Positions 61,384-64,000 of a stretch of DNA of 64,000 bases are shown here, one piece after another. The stretch comes from a virus, in IMG/VR virus record IMGVR_UViG_3300028364_000014, positions 1 through 64,000 of that record; one strand, 5' to 3'. The position numbers and the translations under genes were made by a program. The notes beneath the pieces are model-generated. The model was not told the DNA's origin. It worked only from the letters and a program-made list of their open reading frames with translations, and ran no database searches. The first letter of the stretch is position 1. Each line of letters opens with the position of its first letter.

Positions 61384-62691
61384 ATGAAGACAATCACAGT
61401 TGAAAACAATCAGGTATTTATCACAAACACCATTACCAATGAGAAAGTAAAACATAACTATTCAATGAACAACCGACCACTCAGTGTTGTTGAACTGTAT
61501 ACGAGTATTGATCCTATAGATATTAGAAAATCTCGTGAAAAGAAAGAAATAACTGCATTGTGGCGAGCAGCTGGAGATGAGCTAGGGACTTCAGTAGCTA
61601 ACTTCTCCAGAATGTTAAATGGTGCGTGTTATAAAGCTTATATTAAAGACAATGAAGACCTACACAACAGGTTTGGGGTTGAGTACAAAAAAGTTGGAGG
61701 AAAAGTTAAAAGAGTCAGAACCCGTTTAGCTGTTGAAATGGTAAATACTTACTGTGAAGTAATACGACAATATATTGCTGACGGTAATACTCATTTAGCC
61801 GGATTTAGTATTCCGTTCGGTGAAGCTAGTGTAGCTAAAAAGAAATTAGGCAAAGGATTGTGGAAACAACTAAATAAGAATTCTAAAACTAAGAATGATT
61901 TAATATGTAAGATACTTAATGCGTACTCTGAACCTAAACTTGATACTACAGCTTATACAGCCATGTTGAATAATACACCATCTACAATACTCAGTATGGT
62001 AGACAGTGCCAATACATTGCTGGCTTTCTTTAATACGGAAAGTTCAACAGGGATGAAGGATACTGTTAAAAAGTCAATTCAGCACATAGGACTTCCTATG
62101 TACAAATTAGATTATGAAAGACTGCAACGTGTTATTGTATTGATTCGTGATACACACCGTATGCATCAAAACTTTAACCCTAATTGGTCTTTAACTAGAA
62201 TTAAAGAAGAACATCAAATAACAATAAACGAGCAGTTTGCCTTAAGACACTCTAAAGAGAGGTTTAGTTGGTTAAACCTCATTACTCAGTACTTTGAGGC
62301 TAATGGTAATAAAGCTGAACTCATGTGCTCAGCATATGATATAGCTATACTAGGTAAGGACCAAGGACATTACGTAGGTAATTATGCACGTTTCAGTAAA
62401 GATGCTAACTACGTTGTATATAGAATTACTGACTGTGAGGGAACGATCTCTACATTAGGGATTAGGCACCCAGATGAAACAAATCACTTATGTGATCAAC
62501 ACTACCTGAGATTTAATTATATAGTAGCTAATGAAGCTTGTTTATCCTTTGCAGCTAAAATTACCAGACAAGTAAAAAAGGAATTAGAGTTGATTGATAT
62601 ATCCAAAAAACAGGAACCTTTAAAACCTATCACACAAGCTATCGATTTTCCTCAAATTGAAGCTGATGATCCAGAAGACACCCCATTCTAG
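61384..62691 (+). CDS. Large early protein, unknown
   Basis: A 435-residue protein, mainly helical and mildly basic. The C-terminal 100 residues hold IRHPDETNHLCDQHYLRFNY, which faintly recalls His/Cys motifs of PcfJ-like proteins, but I cannot assign it. The N-terminus has a beta stretch with ITVENNQVFITNTITNEKVK. It follows a long leader and precedes the second structured RNA element. It is the only large gene of the right operon and may have a role in replication or takeover. Confidence 0.6.
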   Translation: MKTITVENNQVFITNTITNEKVKHNYSMNNRPLSVVELYTSIDPIDIRKSREKKEITALWRAAGDELGTSVANFSRMLNGACYKAYIKDNEDLHNRFGVEYKKVGGKVKRVRTRLAVEMVNTYCEVIRQYIADGNTHLAGFSIPFGEASVAKKKLGKGLWKQLNKNSKTKNDLICKILNAYSEPKLDTTAYTAMLNNTPSTILSMVDSANTLLAFFNTESSTGMKDTVKKSIQHIGLPMYKLDYERLQRVIVLIRDTHRMHQNFNPNWSLTRIKEEHQITINEQFALRHSKERFSWLNLITQYFEANGNKAELMCSAYDIAILGKDQGHYVGNYARFSKDANYVVYRITDCEGTISTLGIRHPDETNHLCDQHYLRFNYIVANEACLSFAAKITRQVKKELELIDISKKQEPLKPITQAIDFPQIEADDPEDTPF

Positions 62692-62701
62692 TCAATTATC
62701 T

Positions 62702-62765
62702 GTTTGAGCAGGTACACAGGCCTTAAGCTCAAAGCGTCGCCTCACTTCGGTGGGGCGGGTGGCAA
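62702..62765 (+). ncRNA. Structured RNA element, copy 2
   Basis: Stem TTGAGC/GCTCAA, then AGCGTC and hairpin GCCTCAC-TTCG-GTGGGGC followed by GGGTGGCAA. Compared with copy 1, one pair changes from C-G to T-A, and two hairpin pairs swap between G-U and G-C. It lies 49 bases before the zinc-protein gene. Confidence 0.7.
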
Positions 62766-62814
62766 AATGGACATTCCGTCCACAATTAAACCGTAATACA
62801 TAGGAGATTACACC

Positions 62815-63420
62815 ATGACTAACATTATCAAAAAGAATGCTAAAGTACTTAACAATCGTGAACTTATAACTGGAATGGGCGCTAATGGTATTGTGCCCTC
62901 TCTTAACAACAAAGGCACACTTATTTTTACTCATTGCCCTATGTGCGAAGCAGAGCTCCTTGCAGATAACCCTGGTTATACTAAAGCTATTCTTAGTAAT
63001 AAACCTTGGTATCAAGCTACGCCAGCTATTGTGTTCAAAATGCCTAATGGCTCTACTCTCAAGGCGTGCTGTTGTGGTTATAGAGAGCTAGTAATTATTA
63101 CACCTAAACCTAGGTGCTCTAACTGCGGTAGTGTTCTTAAGAACGAAGGGGACAGGTGCTATGGTCCTAACTGCCAGCCTCCTACACAACAGGAGCTGGA
63201 CTCCATTGCGACCGAGAAAAAGCAAGCTCAGGAGATAAAGGCTGCTGAATTGAAAGCCAAACAAGAGGCTAAGCAAAAAGCCACTAAACCTCCTGTCAAA
63301 CAGTGCGTAACTCCTGGATGTACAAACCCAGTGCCTGAGAGTCGTTTTGTTAGATGCGAGGCATGTCGTGCAACACGAAGAACCCCAAAGGAGGAGGCTT
63401 GTACTGAAGTTCAGATGTAA
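62815..63420 (+). CDS. Multi-zinc-motif protein
   Basis: A 201-residue protein with three or four Cys clusters: CPMCEAELL near residue 42, CSNCGSVLKNEGDRCYGPNC near 102, and CVTPGCTNPVPESRFVRCEA then CRATRR at the end. A Lys/Ala-rich helix lies between the last two. It follows the second RNA element. It may be a nucleic-acid-binding protein. Confidence 0.65.
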   Translation: MTNIIKKNAKVLNNRELITGMGANGIVPSLNNKGTLIFTHCPMCEAELLADNPGYTKAILSNKPWYQATPAIVFKMPNGSTLKACCCGYRELVIITPKPRCSNCGSVLKNEGDRCYGPNCQPPTQQELDSIATEKKQAQEIKAAELKAKQEAKQKATKPPVKQCVTPGCTNPVPESRFVRCEACRATRRTPKEEACTEVQM

Positions 63421-63589
63421 TCTGCTGGCTACCGAAGATGAACTCATCTATCTCATGATAGATGGACTAACCTATATCTACTGCCTTGATAAAGCTAAGC
63501 ATCCATACTTCATTAAAACATTGAAGTATAAACCAGGCAAAGCTATTAACTATATCAAAGCAGAAGCCTATTGGACAGAGATGGGTTAA
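63404..63589 (+). CDS. Small protein with non-ATG start
   Basis: A strong AAAGGAGGAGG lies within the end of the preceding gene. The open frame after it has no ATG, GTG or TTG at the right distance; CTG 63404 is six bases away. From there the protein has 61 residues (starting LKFRCNLLATEDELIYLMID in translation). It could instead be made by a +1 shift from the upstream gene. Function unknown. Confidence 0.4.
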   Translation: MKFRCNLLATEDELIYLMIDGLTYIYCLDKAKHPYFIKTLKYKPGKAINYIKAEAYWTEMG

Positions 63590-63598
63590 ATTAAACCT

Positions 63599-63623
63599 GG
63601 GCACCTGAGTAATTAAGGTGTCC
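63599..63623 (+). other. Stem-loop before the last gene
   Basis: GGGCACCT...AGGTGTCC forms an eight-pair stem with a nine-base loop just before AAGGAGAATTATC. It may terminate or modulate expression of the gene that follows. Confidence 0.45.
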
Positions 63624-63641
63624 AAATTAAGGAGAATTATC

Positions 63642-63980
63642 ATGCAAAAAGCACTAAAAACTGTTAAACGAGCTACCTATGCACAAAAACGACAAGAGGC
63701 TTTTGATATGTTGAACAACACATATGAGGAAGAAGGTGTTCTTCTGTGCAGTGGGGAATTTAAAATCAATTCTCTGATGGCTATGATGATGGCAAGATCT
63801 GCTTTTAAAGAGACTTATGGAGCACTCGCCCCAAGGTACTTCAACATACCGGCTGACGAGCTTCCAGGAACTGAAGTACACCCAGGTGTATATATTTCAC
63901 GAGATGAGAATTCTCATTATTCTTTGGAGTACGAAGACGGTTTCCAAATGGAGGAATTTATTCAACAATGGGTATGTTAA
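63642..63980 (+). CDS. Small protein, unknown
   Basis: I start this at ATG 63642 (behind AAGGAGAATTATC), giving 112 residues. The N-terminus is basic and helical (KTVKRATYAQKRQEAFDMLN), the rest acidic with beta pattern. No family recognised. Confidence 0.55.
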   Translation: MQKALKTVKRATYAQKRQEAFDMLNNTYEEEGVLLCSGEFKINSLMAMMMARSAFKETYGALAPRYFNIPADELPGTEVHPGVYISRDENSHYSLEYEDGFQMEEFIQQWVC

Positions 63981-64000
63981 ATAAATAAACAAGGGGCTCT

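Overview
The window reads as 64 kb of a large, AT-rich double-stranded DNA phage genome of the tailed, HK97-type lineage. Packaging, portal, capsid, connector and tail genes run in the canonical order. Genes are densely packed, most start codons have strong AGGAGG-type ribosome sites, and several promoters look like sigma70 boxes. I see no rRNA, tRNA, CRISPR array or integrase. The host cannot be named from the sequence; strong Shine-Dalgarno sites and TTGACA/TATAAT promoters argue against a typical Bacteroidetes expression system.

Almost everything from 1 to about 58.4 kb is on the minus strand, so it is best read from right to left. The block 44-58 kb holds small phage genes, two related winged-helix proteins, a PIN-PhoH protein, a P-loop kinase-like protein, a nucleoside deoxyribosyltransferase-like protein, a Pth2-type peptidyl-tRNA hydrolase-like protein, an intact-looking metacaspase and an IscB RNA-guided nuclease with a structured upstream RNA region. 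The block 30-44 kb holds ClpP, an actin-like ATPase with a coiled-coil partner, an M15 peptidase, a cold-shock protein, a dNMP kinase, an HD protein, a candidate small terminase, the large terminase (interrupted by an intein) and a lone response-regulator receiver. The block 10-30 kb holds portal, protease-like protein, decoration-like protein, scaffold, major capsid, connectors and the major tail protein (interrupted by a group I intron). From 9921 to the left edge and beyond runs one gene of at least 3307 codons. The right end, 59-64 kb, carries short plus-strand genes that look like a separate early or accessory operon, divergent from the rest across a repeat array.

The most striking item is the giant gene. 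It sits where a tape measure protein is expected, but it contains both catalytic signatures of multisubunit RNA polymerases: a beta-like GRKFTTRYGMKG (two Lys eight residues apart, as in GDKMAGRHGNKG) and, about 990 residues later, a beta-prime-like DFDGDQ. It is most likely a virion RNA polymerase fused to, or replacing, a tail-interior protein. The phage is also loaded with selfish genes: an intron with a LAGLIDADG enzyme, an intein with a LAGLIDADG enzyme, three HNH enzymes with arrays of zinc-ribbon modules plus a deleted remnant, two HNH enzymes with 15-residue repeats, GIY-YIG, Vsr-like and other HNH genes, and IscB. Two copies of a structured RNA element with compensatory base changes precede early genes, and variable 15/16-bp repeats mark the divergent point.
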